A stretch of 64,000 nucleotides of DNA from Rhododendron vialii (GCF_030253575.1 NC_080567.1:37415501-37479500); one strand, 5' to 3'; positions 11,832 through 22,190 are shown, numbered from the stretch's first letter. The notes: a model not told the origin generated them from the sequence alone. Translations and numbers: made by a program.

Positions 11832-12033
11832 GGGTGCGCCAGGCCAAGGCAATAGTGCAACACCAAAGCAACGCTTGAGATGCCCCGGCTAGTAGCAAGC
11901 TACTGTAGGGGACCCTCTCCCTTAAAAAATTAATTAATTTAATAAAGAGTGAGCCAATGGCCCACATATCAGATATTAAACTAATAAGAATAGATACTAC
12001 ATTTGATCTTAGCCAGAAGGCCGAGAAAGGTAT
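11832..12033 (-). ncRNA. U2: U2 spliceosomal snRNA, copy 1 (best copy)
   Basis: The minus strand starts ATACCTTTCTCGGCC, continues GGCTAAGATCAA, then TGTAGTATCT, which holds the GTAGTA that pairs with the intron branch site. Next come CTTATTAGTTTAATATCTG and an Sm-like site in an A/T run (AATTTTTTAAGG), then 3' stem-loops ending GGCGCACCCCACCC. Length is near the 196-nt plant size; the 3' end is inferred from the downstream 3' box. A single base differs from the usual AUCAAGUGUAG (A for G). Promoter elements are properly spaced upstream, so this copy may be active. Duplicate: 46598-46795. Confidence 0.85.
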
Positions 12034-12058
12034 GTCTTCTCTTCTCTTGGCTTGCTCA

Positions 12059-12109
12059 TTTTATAATTGCTTTTTCTCCCCTCATTTTTTTGCTTAGGCA
12101 ATGTGGGAA
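12059..12109 (-). promoter_or_regulatory. Plant snRNA promoter (USE + TATA) of U2 copy 1
   Basis: The USE reads TTCCCACATTG on the minus strand (12099-12109; consensus RTCCCACATCG, 9 of 11). A TATAAAA box sits at 12059-12065. The gap is 33 bp, the spacing known for RNA polymerase II snRNA genes in plants; polymerase III genes use about 23. TATA is about 26 bp from the U2 start. Confidence 0.85.
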
Positions 12110-12499
12110 ACAAACTCCAAAGTAACAAACTGGATTTTGCTGCTTTTGCACATTCGGCTTGGTTTGTGTCTTCTGTTCCACTCGGTTGTTTGAAGCCTCT
12201 GAGCACCTCGTGAATCCGTGTGTCCCAATTACATCATTGTAGTAACTGTTGAATTTATTGAGTATCAGATTGCTTAGGATAAACCCCCCTCTAAAATAGC
12301 CCCATATATAGCTACAGATTTCCCATCCTTTATTAGGGGTCAAGGTTGAATGTCTTGCTACTCTTTTTTTCCTTCCTTCTCTAAAAACATGACGATCAAG
12401 ATATTTTGATAATGAGCGCTACATCTTTCCTTGGATGAGAAGACTGGCTAGGTGTTCAACCATGGCTAAATACTTTCTCAAGTTCTTTCTTTTAGCAAC

Positions 12500-12984
12500 T
12501 GTCTAGGAAAGTCTCTGGACATACATAGGGAGCCTAACCTGCAGAATCCTTATTGACATCAAATCTATGTCTCATGGTCGTGTACTGCGTCAATGATCAA
12601 AACCAAACACTCTCACTTGAATGGAGAGAAACTTATAATAGAATCATACGCAATAACATTACAAAAAACTCACTTGAGGAGCACCCCTCTGAGCTCGACT
12701 CTGTCAGCTTATCTCTCACCCTTAGCACAAGTCTTGCCTTGGGTGAATATTGATGATGAAATGGTTTCTGATTATTTAATGAAGTGTGGAGAGCTCAATT
12801 AATCTTGTGGGCACTCTTATAGAATTAATGAACGAGTACCCTAGAACTGGGGATGTGTGCCTCAAATTGAACTTAGAATGTACGAAAATGTACTTTAGCC
12901 TTTATCGCTCTGATGATCTTTGAATCGCTCTCCCTTCGACCAACTTTACATAAATAAAACTTCATTGTTTTAATTGTTCATTTC
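12500..12984. repeat. Repeat block upstream of R2, second type
   Basis: A diverged relative of 8060-8690 and a close copy of 47310-47800. It includes GATCAAAACCAAACACTCTC and GAGCTCGACTC. No coding motif. Confidence 0.55.
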
Positions 12985-13460
12985 CATCATCTTTTAACAT
13001 AGTGAAGTCCTTATTTATTGTTATATAATTGGTCTTAATCCGATTTAAAATGAAAACAGTACGAGCATTTTATTGAAATAATTTTTTCCTCGACCAATTG
13101 AGGGTAAAATGGTCATGTATTTTGTTATACAAATTATTTTCATCAAAATCAATTCGGTAGGAAAGTAGATTGAAAAAGATTTCTAACGGTTCAAACCACA
13201 AGCAAATTGGAGTTCGGGAGTCTCTAGGGCAAGTTCGCAAAGTTGGGACATGTTGTGCAATGTTCAAGATGCGCCCGGGGCGCAAAGGATTGCTCCTGGG
13301 ACGCATTACTGTTGCTCAAACTTTGCGAATTTGCCCCAGACACCCCCGAACTCCATTTTGCGCGTGGTTTGAACCATTAGAAAGCTTGTCCAATTTACTT
13401 TCTATCCCACATAATTTGGATAAAAAATCATTTGTACATCAAAAGAAGTGACCATTTTAC
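12985..13460. repeat. R2 foldback repeat, copy 2 (right arm shortened)
   Basis: The left arm, tip and first part of the right arm match R2. The tip near 13270-13305 has GATGCGCCCGGGGCGCA and GCTCCTGGGACGCA. The right arm stops at ..CATTTTACCCTC (13462), where R1 copy 3 begins. The full arm is present in the paralog at 47800-48420. Confidence 0.7.
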
Positions 13461-13823
13461 CCTCAAAACTGAATGTCTATTTTAGTAGTTCATTACATCA
13501 AAAAAAGAAAAAAGAAAAACTGAATGCTCCCAAGGCGCATTACAAAAAGAGGAAAAATAGGATGTGCCCTAGGAGCAATTCAATTGCGCCTGAGACACAT
13601 TACAAAATAGAAGAAATTCTGGGTGCGCCCGGCCGGGGTGCAACTTGAATGCGCCTTACGAAAAGAGTGCAAAGGAGGATGCACACCTGGGCCCAATTCA
13701 AATGCACCTGAGGCTCATGTGATGCATCTTTTTTCAGTGGTCTTTTTTTTTAGTCCTAGTTGGCTGGAGACTATAAAAGGCCAGCCTATAAACATTAGTA
13801 CAAGGATTTTTCAAGCAAAAGAG
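13461..13823 (+). repeat. R1 palindrome array and leader, copy 3 (with TATA box)
   Basis: GCGCC-type units lie at about 13530-13705. Then come TGATGCATC and TAGTCCTAGTTGGCTGGAGA, and a TATAAAAGG box at 13772-13780. Other R1 copies read ACTAAAAAAGG here, so this is the only one I found with an intact TATA. Confidence 0.65.
13772..13780 (+). promoter_or_regulatory. TATA box of the R1 source-like locus
   Basis: TATAAAAGG, 44 bp before the ATG at 13824. A start site about 30 bp downstream would give a very short 5' leader. Confidence 0.5.
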
Positions 13824-14063
13824 ATGCACAAGAAGCCAGCACGAAGAGTTTTCAAGAGTTCCATCCATGAAGATTTCATTGAACAATTTGGATCGATCTC
13901 CAATCAAATAACTTCACCTGAGGATTTCATATACAATGTAAAATTACTCATCATCAAATTATTTCTCATCAATGACGGCATTCTTTTCAAGAATAATTCG
14001 TTGAATAAATCGTTGTCAGTTTTTGGTTTTGATCCAAACTCAAACGTTCTTTTCACTTGGTAG
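13824..14063 (+). CDS. Small unidentified protein, 79 aa, at the intact-looking R1 locus
   Basis: This frame starts MHKKPARRVFKSSIHEDFIE and ends SNVLFTW before TAG. Other R1 copies encode a matching HKKPVRSDSMSSIHEDFID stretch in the same frame but have AGG in place of this ATG. The frame stays open upstream to 13623, but the palindrome array there is not protein-like, so I chose the ATG after the TATA box. A possible GT donor (TTG|GTAGGT) overlaps the stop, so this could be a first exon. I do not recognise the family. It may be a leader exon of an ancestral PPR gene or chance. Confidence 0.3.
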   Translation: MHKKPARRVFKSSIHEDFIEQFGSISNQITSPEDFIYNVKLLIIKLFLINDGILFKNNSLNKSLSVFGFDPNSNVLFTW

Positions 14064-14182
14064 GTTTTCTTCAATTAGCTTGTGGTACTAATGCTCACAC
14101 AGTCACATGGTTGATGGGCTGAAAAGAGAGGGACTCTAACAAGTCGCAACCGTATCTAGTATAGCTTTCAACTTCTAACCTC

Positions 14183-14187
14183 GTAAT
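14183..14187. repeat. Target-site duplication GTAAT (5') of the copia element
   Basis: GTAAT directly precedes the 5' LTR and is repeated at 20078-20082 after the 3' LTR. Confidence 0.95.
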
Positions 14188-14272
14188 TGTTGAAATAAAC
14201 AGTAAGCTTGATTGGGTTTGTGGATTTAATCTTAATTATTGGCAGCCTTTGTGGACTTTGTGGAATGGATGA

Positions 14273-14407
14273 GGCTCAGCCGAATTCGTGGAATTGGCAG
14301 CCCACGCTTGAAGACTTGGCTCAGCCGAATTCGTGGAATTGGCAGCCCACGCTTGAAGACTTGGCTCAGCCGAATTCGTGGAATTGGCAGCCCACGCTTG
14401 AAGACTT
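14273..14407 (+). repeat. Three 45-bp tandem units in U3 of the 5' LTR
   Basis: Units 14273-14317, 14318-14362 and 14363-14407 are identical, each starting GGCTCAGCCGAATTCGTGG. A degenerate partial unit precedes them. They lie 40 bp upstream of the TATA box, where promoter or enhancer repeats are common in retrotransposon LTRs. The 3' LTR has the same set at 19709-19843. Confidence 0.95.
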
Positions 14408-14447
14408 GGAAGCCTCGCATGGCTATGAACAATTGTATGAGTTCCTC

Positions 14448-14454
14448 TATAAAA
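14448..14454 (+). promoter_or_regulatory. TATA box of the copia LTR
   Basis: TATAAAA in CTCTATAAAATACAGG, placed between the 45-bp repeats and the GA-rich leader. The matching box in the 3' LTR is at 19884-19890. Confidence 0.75.
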
Positions 14455-14644
14455 TACAGGTTGTATTGAGAGAGAAAGTGTGAGTGGAGTAAGAGAATAA
14501 GAGAGTTACAGAGAGAGAAATTCCTCCTCTTTGTATGTTATTTTCAGATTGAATGAGTTCAATATATGTGAGTGTGTTTGTGCAATTCTCTTGTGAGTTT
14601 CATACATTATAAGTGTGTGATCAATACTCCTCCACCCAACAAAG

Positions 14645-14656
14645 TGGTATCAGAGC
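14645..14656 (+). other. Primer-binding site (initiator-Met tRNA)
   Basis: TGGTATCAGAGC, three bases after the 5' LTR, is complementary to the 3' end of plant initiator methionine tRNA, the usual copia primer. Confidence 0.95.
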
Positions 14657-15430
14657 CCCAGGCTCATCCGTAAAAAAAAAAAAATCTCTCACAAAAGAAA
14701 ATACCTTCGGTATTCTACTGCTTGTGTAGCCCGCCCAGAAAGCAATTCACTCAAAATCATATTTTTGAGTTCAAGATCGTCTCAGCCACACCAGTCGGTC
14801 GCCATAAAATCCAGCAACAAAAACGAGCCGCCTCTTGTCCAGTCGAAACAACCACTGGGTTGAAGGCCAAAATTTCGAATTAATCGAAAACTTGTTTTGA
14901 CACATAAACGAGTTCTTTGGACTCAGAAGTTCACCAGGGATTTTTCCGTCGCCGAAAAAATTCCGGTGTGGCCCTCACGCGCTGCTCGAAGAGCTGTTAT
15001 CCAAAATTGCAGAAACAAAAATCTTATCCAAGACTCAAATTGATACCTGAGTCTCGTGCATCTCGACGATACGAAGAGATTTGTGCAAGACCCATCTTGA
15101 ACGGAGGTGTACAGAGGTTGCAATTGCCGTTCGACGGAATTGCGGCAAACACGCGTCTCTGTTTTTTTCTTGAGAAGAAGACGGAAGAAACAGAAAAGTG
15201 ATAAAGGGAAAAAGAGGTGGTTGATTGGGATCTCAATTATTACAAACCAAAGAGGTAGTTGGTTGTCTGATCCCATTACTCCTACCGAGCTACTTTCCAT
15301 AAAAGCTGGTCCACCGAAGGTTCAATTGCAGTCTAACTCCTGTACTTTTGAAGTTATCTAGTCAAAGTTCAAAAGTTGCAAAGATTTCACTTTGACCCCA
15401 GTAAACTAGATTCCATCATTTCTAGTTTCG

Positions 15431-18400
15431 ATGGCTAATGGAACATCCCAAGCTGTTATTCCAAAGCTCACCAAGGACAATTATGATAATTGGTCCATCC
15501 AAATGAGAGCACTGCTGGGTGCTCAAGATGTTATGGAGATGGTAGAAGAAGGTTACGATGAACCCGCCTCAAAAGAAGCTGAAACAGCTTTAAAGGAGGA
15601 ACAGAAGACCACACTTCGTGCCGAGCGAAAGAAGGATTGCAAAGCCAAGTCCATCATCTATCAAGGACTTGACGAAGCCACATTCGAGATCATCGCTTCC
15701 GCCAAAACTTCCAAAGAAATTTGGGAGAAGCTGCAGAAGACCTACAGAGGTGCTGACAAAGTAAAGAGGATTCGCCTTCAAACACTACGAGGTGAATTCG
15801 AGTCTTTACGAATGAAATCCTCAGAATCTATTTCTGAGTATTATGCTCGAATTATGGTGGTTTCAAATCAAATGAGGAGAAATGGCGAAACTCTCACCGA
15901 CACGAGAGTTATAGAAAAGATCTTGCGATCTTTGGATCGCAGATTCGACTTCATCGTTGTTACGTTAGAAGAACTTAAAGACGTTTCAACCATGTCTATT
16001 GAAGAGCTCGTGGGTTCGCTGCAAGCCCACGAACAGAAGTTGCACAGAGACGATGATAGAGCCCCGGAACAAGCTCTACAAATGAAGTTATCCCTCAACG
16101 AAGGAAGGTACGAGCAAGGGGGGACATCTCAGAGGGGACGAGGCTATGGTTCCCATGGAAGAGGCTCTAGAAATTCAAATTCCAGAGGCAGAGGTGGCAG
16201 AGGATTCTCCAGAGGAGGGAATCAAAATCATGCTCCAAGAGGAGGTGGTCGAGGACAACAAAATTATGCTCCAAGAGGAGGTGGACGAGGACAACAAGGT
16301 CATAATCCACGAGGAGGAGGACAAGGCAGAAGAGGCAGTTACAACAATCGTTCGAACGTTGACAAAAGTAACGTTCAGTGTTACAATTGCGAAAAGTATG
16401 GCCACTATAGCAACGAGTGCCGGGGAAGATCAGCATCAGATCAAGTTGGCGAAATAGCCAACTATGCAGACAAGGAGCCATCAGGAGGAGATTCAATGAG
16501 TCTCATGGCACACAACCCAATCGAGCAGGATCAAGGTACATGGTTTCTTGATTCTGGAGCCAGTAATCATATGACTGGCTCAAGGCAGCTTTTTACTGAA
16601 CTTGATGAAAAGGTTCAGGGAGATATTTCTTTTGGTGACCTCTCTAAAGTACCAGTTCGAGGGAGAGGTGATATTATAATCAAAAGGAAAAATGGAGATC
16701 ATGCATTCATCTCTAACGTCTACTATGTTCCAGACATGAAGACTAATATTCTTAGTCTTGGACAATTCCTTGAGAAAGGCTATCAAATTAGCCTGAAGGA
16801 TATGCAGCTGACGGTTGCGGATGCTCGAGGGAAGCTGATAACTCGAGTAATGATGGCAAAGAACAGGATGTTTCCGCTAACTGTTCTTCATGACACGCCA
16901 AAGTGCCTCAATGCCATTATCAATGACAAAGATTGGATATGGCATCTCAGATATGGGCACCTCAACTTTGAAAGCTTGAAGCTGTTGGCGAATAGGAAGA
17001 TGGTTAAGGGCTTACCTCATATTCAACGTCCAAATGAGGTATGCGAAAGCTGCATTCTTGGCAAACAACACCGCAATAACTTTGGAAAGCAAGTTGATTG
17101 GAAAGCATCTATGCCTCTCGAACTAGTACACACAGATGTTTGTGGTCCATTAAAGCAAATCTCAAACGGTCAGAACAGATACTTCCTCACGTTTATCGAC
17201 GACTATAGCAGAAAGACGTGGGTATACTTTCTGAAATTGAAGTCAGAAGTATTTGAAAAGTTTAAAGAGTTCAAAGCTCTTGTTGAGAAAGGAAGCGGCT
17301 ACCACATTAAGACATTGCGGTCAGACCAAGGAGGAGAGTACACTGGAGATCAATTTGAGGGATTCCTTAGGCAACAAGGAATCAGACACCAGTGCACACC
17401 TGCCTATACTCCTCAACTAAACGGTGTAGCTGAGAGGAAGAATCGCACCATTCTCAACATGGCTAGAAGCATGTTGAAAGATAAAGACATGCCCAAGAGA
17501 TTTTGGGCCGAAGCAGTTCAGTGTGCAGTTTATCTACTGAACAGGTGTCCTACGAAGAATGTGCAGTCGAAGACACCACAAGAAGCATGGTCCACTCACA
17601 AGCCAGGTGTGGGTCATCTCAGAGTGTTTGGTTGTATTGCCTATGCTAAAGTTCCGGAGGCTAACAGAACCAAACTCGAAGACAAAGGAGTTAAGTGTAT
17701 CCTTGTTGGATATGGTGACAGAACGATGGGATACAGGTTGTATAATCCCATCACTCAGAAAGTGATTTTCAGCAGAGATGTCATTTTCGAGGAAAATGAA
17801 TCCTGGAGCTGGGGTCAAATAGAAGCTACCAAGAATATGGAGCTAACACTTGAAGATGAAGAACAGGTACAAACCAGAGATGTACCTGGTAGACCAGAAG
17901 ATCAACCAGCATCTTCCCGTGGTTTCTCTTCACCACAACAAGGTGAACCATCCTCACCAGTTGAACGAGAAATTTCAGACATGAGGCCCAGAGGAATTCG
18001 GAACTTGAATGATCTGTATCAGAATACAGATCAGATGGATGCAGATTTTACCATGTTCTGTCTGCAAATCAGTTGTGATCCAGTTAGTTTCGAGGAAGCT
18101 ACCCAAGAAGGAAAATGGAGGAAGGCTATGGATGAAGAGATTCAGTCCATAGAGAAGAACAAGACTTGGGAGCTGACTAACCTCCCAAATGGTCACAAGG
18201 CAATTGGAGTAAAGTGGATCTACAAAGCTAAGAAGAACGCTCAAGGAGAGGTTCAGAGATACAAGGCAAGGCTTGTAGCAAAAGGATACAAGCAAAGAGA
18301 AGGCATCGACTATGGCGAAGTATTCGCCCCTGTTGCCAGGATGGAGACAATCAGGCTAATAATCTCATTAGCTGCTCAGAAAAGATGGAAGATCTACCAG

Positions 18401-19603
18401 TTGGATGTCAAGACAGCATTCCTGAATGGATTTCTAGAAGAAGAAATCTATATTGAGCAGCCATTTGGATATGTGAAGAAAGGTCATGAAGACAAAGTGT
18501 ACAAATTGACGAAGGCGCTATACGGGCTGAAGCAAGCGCCTCGTGCATGGAATACCAGAATTGATAAGTACTTCCAGGAGAATGGATTCGAGAAGTGCCC
18601 CTATGAACATGCACTCTATATGAAGAAGGAGACTGATGGAAGCCAGCTGTATGTATGCCTCTACGTTGATGACTTGATTTTTACAGGCAACAATCCAGCC
18701 ATGTTTGAAGCATTCAAGAAGACAATGTTTCAAGAGTTCGAAATGACGGACATCGGACTTATGGCTCACTTCCTAGGCATTGAAGTGACGCAAAGTGACG
18801 AAGGAATTTTTATCTCCCAAAGCAGGTATGCCATGGAGATACTGAAGAAGTACGGGATGGAGACATGCAATCCTGTGACGACTCCAGTCAACAGTGGACT
18901 GGAACTGAAGAAAAGTGATACTGGGAATGTTGATCCAACCTATTTCAAAAGCTTGGTTGGAAGTCTGCGATATCTAACCTGTACTAGGCCAGACATACTA
19001 TATGGTGTTGGGCTAGTCAGTCGATACATGGAGACGCCAGATCAGTTACACTTGTTCGCAGCAAAGCGGATTCTCCGCTACATCAAAGGAACTCATAATG
19101 ACGGACTATTCTATCAGTCAGGCGGTGACCTGAATCTTTCCGGCTATTCAGATAGCGATTGGGGAAGAGACTTGGATGAAAGGAAGAGCACAACAGGGTT
19201 CGTTTTCTTCATTGGAGATACTGCCTTCACTTGGACATCCAAGAAGCAAGCGATTGTGACATTGTCATCTTGTGAAGCTGAGTATGTTGCCGCTAACTCA
19301 GCTGTCTGTCATGCTATATGGTTAAGGAATGTGCTGAAGCACTTGGGCTTTCTGCAAAAATTGCCCACAGAGATCTATGTCGACAACCGCTCTGCAGTTG
19401 CGCTTGCAAAGAACCCGACTCATCATGAAAGAAGCAAGCACATCGATACCCGCTACCACTTCATCAGAGAGCATGTAAAAGCAAAGGAAGTGGAGTTAGT
19501 TTCTTGCAGGACATATGATCAAACAGCAGATATCTTTACGAAGCCCCTCAAACATGAAGCTTTCGTCAAAATGAAGACAATGCTTGGAATGAAGAATCTC
19601 TGA
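15431..19603 (+). CDS. Copia gag-pol polyprotein (1,390 aa)
   Basis: One frame encodes the capsid and all enzymes for replication by reverse transcription. Gag with a UBN2-type region spans about residues 1-230. An RG-rich stretch (235-300) includes three near-repeats of [10 protein letters not shown]. The CCHC zinc knuckle is at C317, C320, H325, C330. The protease motif is DSGA at D374. A GAG-pre-integrase HLRYGH-type box is near 505. The integrase triad is D569, D632, E668, the last pair 35 residues apart. Reverse transcriptase spans about 905-1150 with YVDD at 1078-1081. RNase H has D1241, E1282, D1318. ATG context and the 774-bp leader are normal. All key residues are present. Confidence 0.97.
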   Translation: MANGTSQAVIPKLTKDNYDNWSIQMRALLGAQDVMEMVEEGYDEPASKEAETALKEEQKTTLRAERKKDCKAKSIIYQGLDEATFEIIASAKTSKEIWEKLQKTYRGADKVKRIRLQTLRGEFESLRMKSSESISEYYARIMVVSNQMRRNGETLTDTRVIEKILRSLDRRFDFIVVTLEELKDVSTMSIEELVGSLQAHEQKLHRDDDRAPEQALQMKLSLNEGRYEQGGTSQRGRGYGSHGRGSRNSNSRGRGGRGFSRGGNQNHAPRGGGRGQQNYAPRGGGRGQQGHNPRGGGQGRRGSYNNRSNVDKSNVQCYNCEKYGHYSNECRGRSASDQVGEIANYADKEPSGGDSMSLMAHNPIEQDQGTWFLDSGASNHMTGSRQLFTELDEKVQGDISFGDLSKVPVRGRGDIIIKRKNGDHAFISNVYYVPDMKTNILSLGQFLEKGYQISLKDMQLTVADARGKLITRVMMAKNRMFPLTVLHDTPKCLNAIINDKDWIWHLRYGHLNFESLKLLANRKMVKGLPHIQRPNEVCESCILGKQHRNNFGKQVDWKASMPLELVHTDVCGPLKQISNGQNRYFLTFIDDYSRKTWVYFLKLKSEVFEKFKEFKALVEKGSGYHIKTLRSDQGGEYTGDQFEGFLRQQGIRHQCTPAYTPQLNGVAERKNRTILNMARSMLKDKDMPKRFWAEAVQCAVYLLNRCPTKNVQSKTPQEAWSTHKPGVGHLRVFGCIAYAKVPEANRTKLEDKGVKCILVGYGDRTMGYRLYNPITQKVIFSRDVIFEENESWSWGQIEATKNMELTLEDEEQVQTRDVPGRPEDQPASSRGFSSPQQGEPSSPVEREISDMRPRGIRNLNDLYQNTDQMDADFTMFCLQISCDPVSFEEATQEGKWRKAMDEEIQSIEKNKTWELTNLPNGHKAIGVKWIYKAKKNAQGEVQRYKARLVAKGYKQREGIDYGEVFAPVARMETIRLIISLAAQKRWKIYQLDVKTAFLNGFLEEEIYIEQPFGYVKKGHEDKVYKLTKALYGLKQAPRAWNTRIDKYFQENGFEKCPYEHALYMKKETDGSQLYVCLYVDDLIFTGNNPAMFEAFKKTMFQEFEMTDIGLMAHFLGIEVTQSDEGIFISQSRYAMEILKKYGMETCNPVTTPVNSGLELKKSDTGNVDPTYFKSLVGSLRYLTCTRPDILYGVGLVSRYMETPDQLHLFAAKRILRYIKGTHNDGLFYQSGGDLNLSGYSDSDWGRDLDERKSTTGFVFFIGDTAFTWTSKKQAIVTLSSCEAEYVAANSAVCHAIWLRNVLKHLGFLQKLPTEIYVDNRSAVALAKNPTHHERSKHIDTRYHFIREHVKAKEVELVSCRTYDQTADIFTKPLKHEAFVKMKTMLGMKNL

Positions 19604-19614
19604 GAATCAAGCTT

Positions 19615-19623
19615 AAGGGGGGA
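19615..19623 (+). other. Polypurine tract
   Basis: AAGGGGGGA lies directly before the 3' LTR and would prime plus-strand DNA synthesis. Confidence 0.95.
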
Positions 19624-20077
19624 TGTTGAAATAAACAGTAAGCTTGATTGGGTTTGTGGATTTAATCTTAATTATTGGCAGCCTTTGTGGACTTTGTGGA
19701 ATGGATGAGGCTCAGCCGAATTCGTGGAATTGGCAGCCCACGCTTGAAGACTTGGCTCAGCCGAATTCGTGGAATTGGCAGCCCACGCTTGAAGACTTGG
19801 CTCAGCCGAATTCGTGGAATTGGCAGCCCACGCTTGAAGACTTGGAAGCCTCGCATGGCTATGAACAATTGTATGAGTTCCTCTATAAAATACAGGTTGT
19901 ATTGAGAGAGAAAGTGTGAGTGGAGTAAGAGAATAAGAGAGTTACAGAGAGAGAAATTCCTCCTCTTTGTATGTTATTTTCAGATTGAATGAGTTCAATA
20001 TATGTGAGTGTGTTTGTGCAATTCTCTTGTGAGTTTCATACATTATAAGTGTGTGATCAATACTCCTCCACCCAACA
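19624..20077 (+). repeat. 3' LTR of the copia element
   Basis: 454 bp, no difference from the 5' LTR found by eye, including the three 45-bp units at 19709-19843. Confidence 0.97.
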
Positions 20078-20082
20078 GTAAT
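20078..20082. repeat. Target-site duplication GTAAT (3')
   Basis: Second copy of the 5-bp duplication at 14183-14187. Confidence 0.95.
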
Positions 20083-20450
20083 TGTGTGTTGTACCTTTTG
20101 TTGTATCAATTAACCTTCTCCTATTTTGCTAGTGAACGCGGAGGAAGAACCAATACCCATGAAATCGGCTAATTAGCAACATGCTTTAATCTGTGGAGTG
20201 GCCTGCAGAAGGAAGGTCTGCACTATTTTTATCCTTTCATGCTCAACTTGTTGAACTCTATCAGGCTTTGTTTGGATCATAGATCTTTGATGGGATATAT
20301 CAAGGGGAATGGAACGGTTTTTTTTTTTTGGTCAATTTATAGGAGGGGATAGGGGAAAGGGTGCTGCAATTCGCAACGATAAGAAGCAATAGGGAAATGG
20401 AACGATTGAGAAATTAAAGTTTAACATCAGGCTTTTCCCTTTGCCTGTTA
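20083..20450. other. No recognised feature
   Basis: Anonymous AT-rich sequence with a T-run near 20320. No gene or repeat end seen. Confidence 0.4.
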
Positions 20451-20610
20451 CTCCTTAAATCCATCCGAGAATCCTCGACCCAAATACGTACAGCTTTTAT
20501 GTGATTTTAACTTGGTTTGGATGAGGTGCACTCCTTAAATCCATCCGAGAATCCTCGACCCAAATACGTACAGCCTTGATGTGATTTTAACTTGGTTTGG
20601 ATGGGGTGCA
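20451..20610. repeat. 80-bp tandem duplication containing the U2 3' flank
   Basis: 20451-20530 and 20531-20610 are the same 80-bp unit (CTCCTTAAATCCATCCGAG start) with three differences. Each ends in TTAACTTGGTTTGGAT, which is the U2 3' box region in reverse, so the duplication involved the end of a U2 copy. Confidence 0.9.
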
Positions 20611-20702
20611 CTAGGCCAAAGCGACACTCTTGAGACCCCAATAGCAAGCTACTTTAGTGGGCCCTCCCCCTCAAAAAATTAATTTAATATCATATCAGCT
20701 GA
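20590..20702 (-). pseudogene. U2: U2 snRNA 3'-half fragment
   Basis: The minus strand reads GATATTAAATTAATTTTTTG (Sm region), then GAGGGGGAGGGCCCACTA, then the 3' stem-loop ending in CACCCCATCC. The 5' half with the branch-site-pairing sequence is missing, so it is dead. Confidence 0.8.
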
Positions 20703-20844
20703 TTAATGATCTGCTTACAAACTAAGAGGGAAAGAGACCTTAGCCCCGCAATTAAACAGTTGACAAAATACTTACAAACATCTATAGATGTCAAGCCAAC
20801 TAATTTGTTTCTTGACACGAAGTACTAAAAGTAGCAAAAACCTT

Positions 20845-21036
20845 TGAACTTGGCAATAGTGCAACACCAAAGAAATGCATGAGAGACTCTAGTAGCTTGC
20901 TACTGTAGTGGGCCCTCCCCCTCAAAAAATAATTTATTTATTGAATAAAAAGTGAGCCTATGGTCCACATATCATATATTAAACTAATAAGAACAAATAC
21001 TACACTTGATCTTAGCCGGGAGTCCGAGAAAGATAT
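20845..21036 (-). pseudogene. U2: U2 snRNA copy 2, degenerate
   Basis: The 5' part is present: ATATCTTTCTCGG, GGCTAAGATCAAGTGTAGTA, and an Sm run TTATTTTTTGAGG. The last stem-loop is cut: the sequence jumps from GTTGCACTATTGCC straight to AAGTTCAAAGG, losing about 25 bases. The start has T for C at position 4, and stem-loop I is changed (CGGACTCCCGG). The upstream USE at 21103-21113 (TTCCCACATTG) remains, but the TATA is TACAAAA. Probably inactive. Confidence 0.8.
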
Positions 21037-21039
21037 GCT

Positions 21040-22025
21040 TTCTCTTATGCTGGGCCTCTTGTTTTGTAGTCACGTTCCGTCTCCTCTTTTTTTCTGCTTA
21101 GTCAATGTGGGAAATAAACTGCAAACTGGGTTTTGCACATTTTGCTTGGTTTGTGCCGTTAGTTTGAAACCTTTGATCACCTTGTGAGTCCTTGTGCCCC
21201 AATTACAGTTGTAACTGCTGAATTTAGTGACCATCAGATTGGTTAGGATCAGAAAAAAACTCTAATTAGGCCTGTGGATAGCTGGTTTTCCATCCTTTTA
21301 GGGGTCTAGGTTGAACTTCTTCTTTTTTCTCGGCAAAATTTATTAGTGTTAAATAGCTAGATCAACACCTTGGAGGGGGAGTAGAACTCCCAACTTCATT
21401 TTTCCTACTTAAAGCACATCCCCTTGATGCCGTTTGGCCAAAGGCCTCGTGGCTGATTGAACGTCTTGCCAATCTCTTTTTTCTTCTTTCCCCTAAAACA
21501 TGGTGATCAAGATATGTTGATATTGAGTGCTATAGTTTGAATTGACACTACATATTTGTGGAGGGATTTATGAATGGGGAGAGAAAAGGGCAAGAAGATA
21601 TATCTAGTGAGGCAGTAAATTGATTTATTTCAGGGGTTAGCAGCGAGCACAAACTTTGATTAAATAGGTGAGCCACACTTTAGTTATTCAACACTCCGGA
21701 GTATCATGTAAAATTTCTATCTTGCACTTCTAATAAATTATGTAGCAACATATTTTGTGGGCCATCAACACATTTTTTTTATTCAAGAAATTATTAAGTG
21801 ACAGCACTATAAGTCCGTCTGCCTCATACATGGACATGAGGTCCAATATTACATGTATGAACTTTACGGCAATGTGTGATAATAGAGGAGGGTGGTGGGG
21901 GTGCCCAGGGCACCAAATAAACACTCTTTTCGTTGATTTCTTTACATGGATCGAGTACACCACACAAGTTAGGGCTGCCCAGCAAATTAACCGAATCGCC
22001 GAAACCGACCAATCCGCCAAAACCG
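21040..22025. other. U2 upstream flank and anonymous DNA
   Basis: 21040-21500 is the promoter-side flank shared by all U2 copies (AACAAACTGGATTTTG-type text, later TGGTGATCAAGATATTTTGA). 21500-22025 shows nothing I recognise. Confidence 0.5.
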
Positions 22026-22190
22026 GCCTTTGATGTGCAAATTACCAGTGCGAAGCCTACTCACTTCCGTTCGAAGAAACAATTAAACACTAGTTTACCA
22101 GTCGGCCTTTGCAACTACAAACCAGTCGGTGGAGAATCCATCTAGAACCTCAACCATCCATTGAGGAAGCATAATTTGTATTTGGAACCA
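22026..22190 (-). pseudogene. Snurportin-1-like fragment, copy 1 (short)
   Basis: The sequence AAATTACCAGTGCGAAGCC ... CAGTCGGCCTTTGCAACTAC ... GGTGGAGAATCCATC matches the larger fragments at 32.7-33.2 and 38.2-38.4 kb. On the minus strand it corresponds to the RP-G-RC-VSSNG region before SRLR. Stops interrupt it. Confidence 0.55.

Larger units (their letters stand above)
14188..14641 (+). repeat. 5' LTR of the copia element
   Basis: Begins TGTTGAAATAAACAG and ends CTCCACCCAACA. It holds three 45-bp tandem units (14273-14407), a TATAAAA box at 14448-14454 and a GA-rich stretch after it. The frames crossing it are shadows produced by the 45-bp repeat. Confidence 0.97.
14188..20077 (+). mobile_element. 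Ty1/copia LTR retrotransposon, complete (5,890 bp)
   Basis: A whole element: TG...CA LTRs of 454 bp at 14188-14641 and 19624-20077, a primer-binding site, one gag-pol frame, a polypurine tract and 5-bp target duplications. By eye the two LTRs are identical over their length, so insertion is recent. There is no frameshift or stop in the polyprotein. The domain order protease, integrase, reverse transcriptase, RNase H is that of copia, not gypsy. It has no second copy here. It lies between R1 copy 3 and broken U2 copies and shows no presence in the other copies of the surrounding repeats. Confidence 0.97.

Noticed and set aside
14208..14483. 91-codon frame with a 15-residue repeat (and copy at 19644-19919)
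   Set aside because: Lies in the LTR and comes from the 45-bp tandem repeat; it is identical in both LTRs and has no family.
16146..16496. Frames on both strands inside gag
   Set aside because: Shadows of the RG-rich repeat in the copia polyprotein. All other short frames in 15.5-18.8 kb are likewise antisense or shifted.
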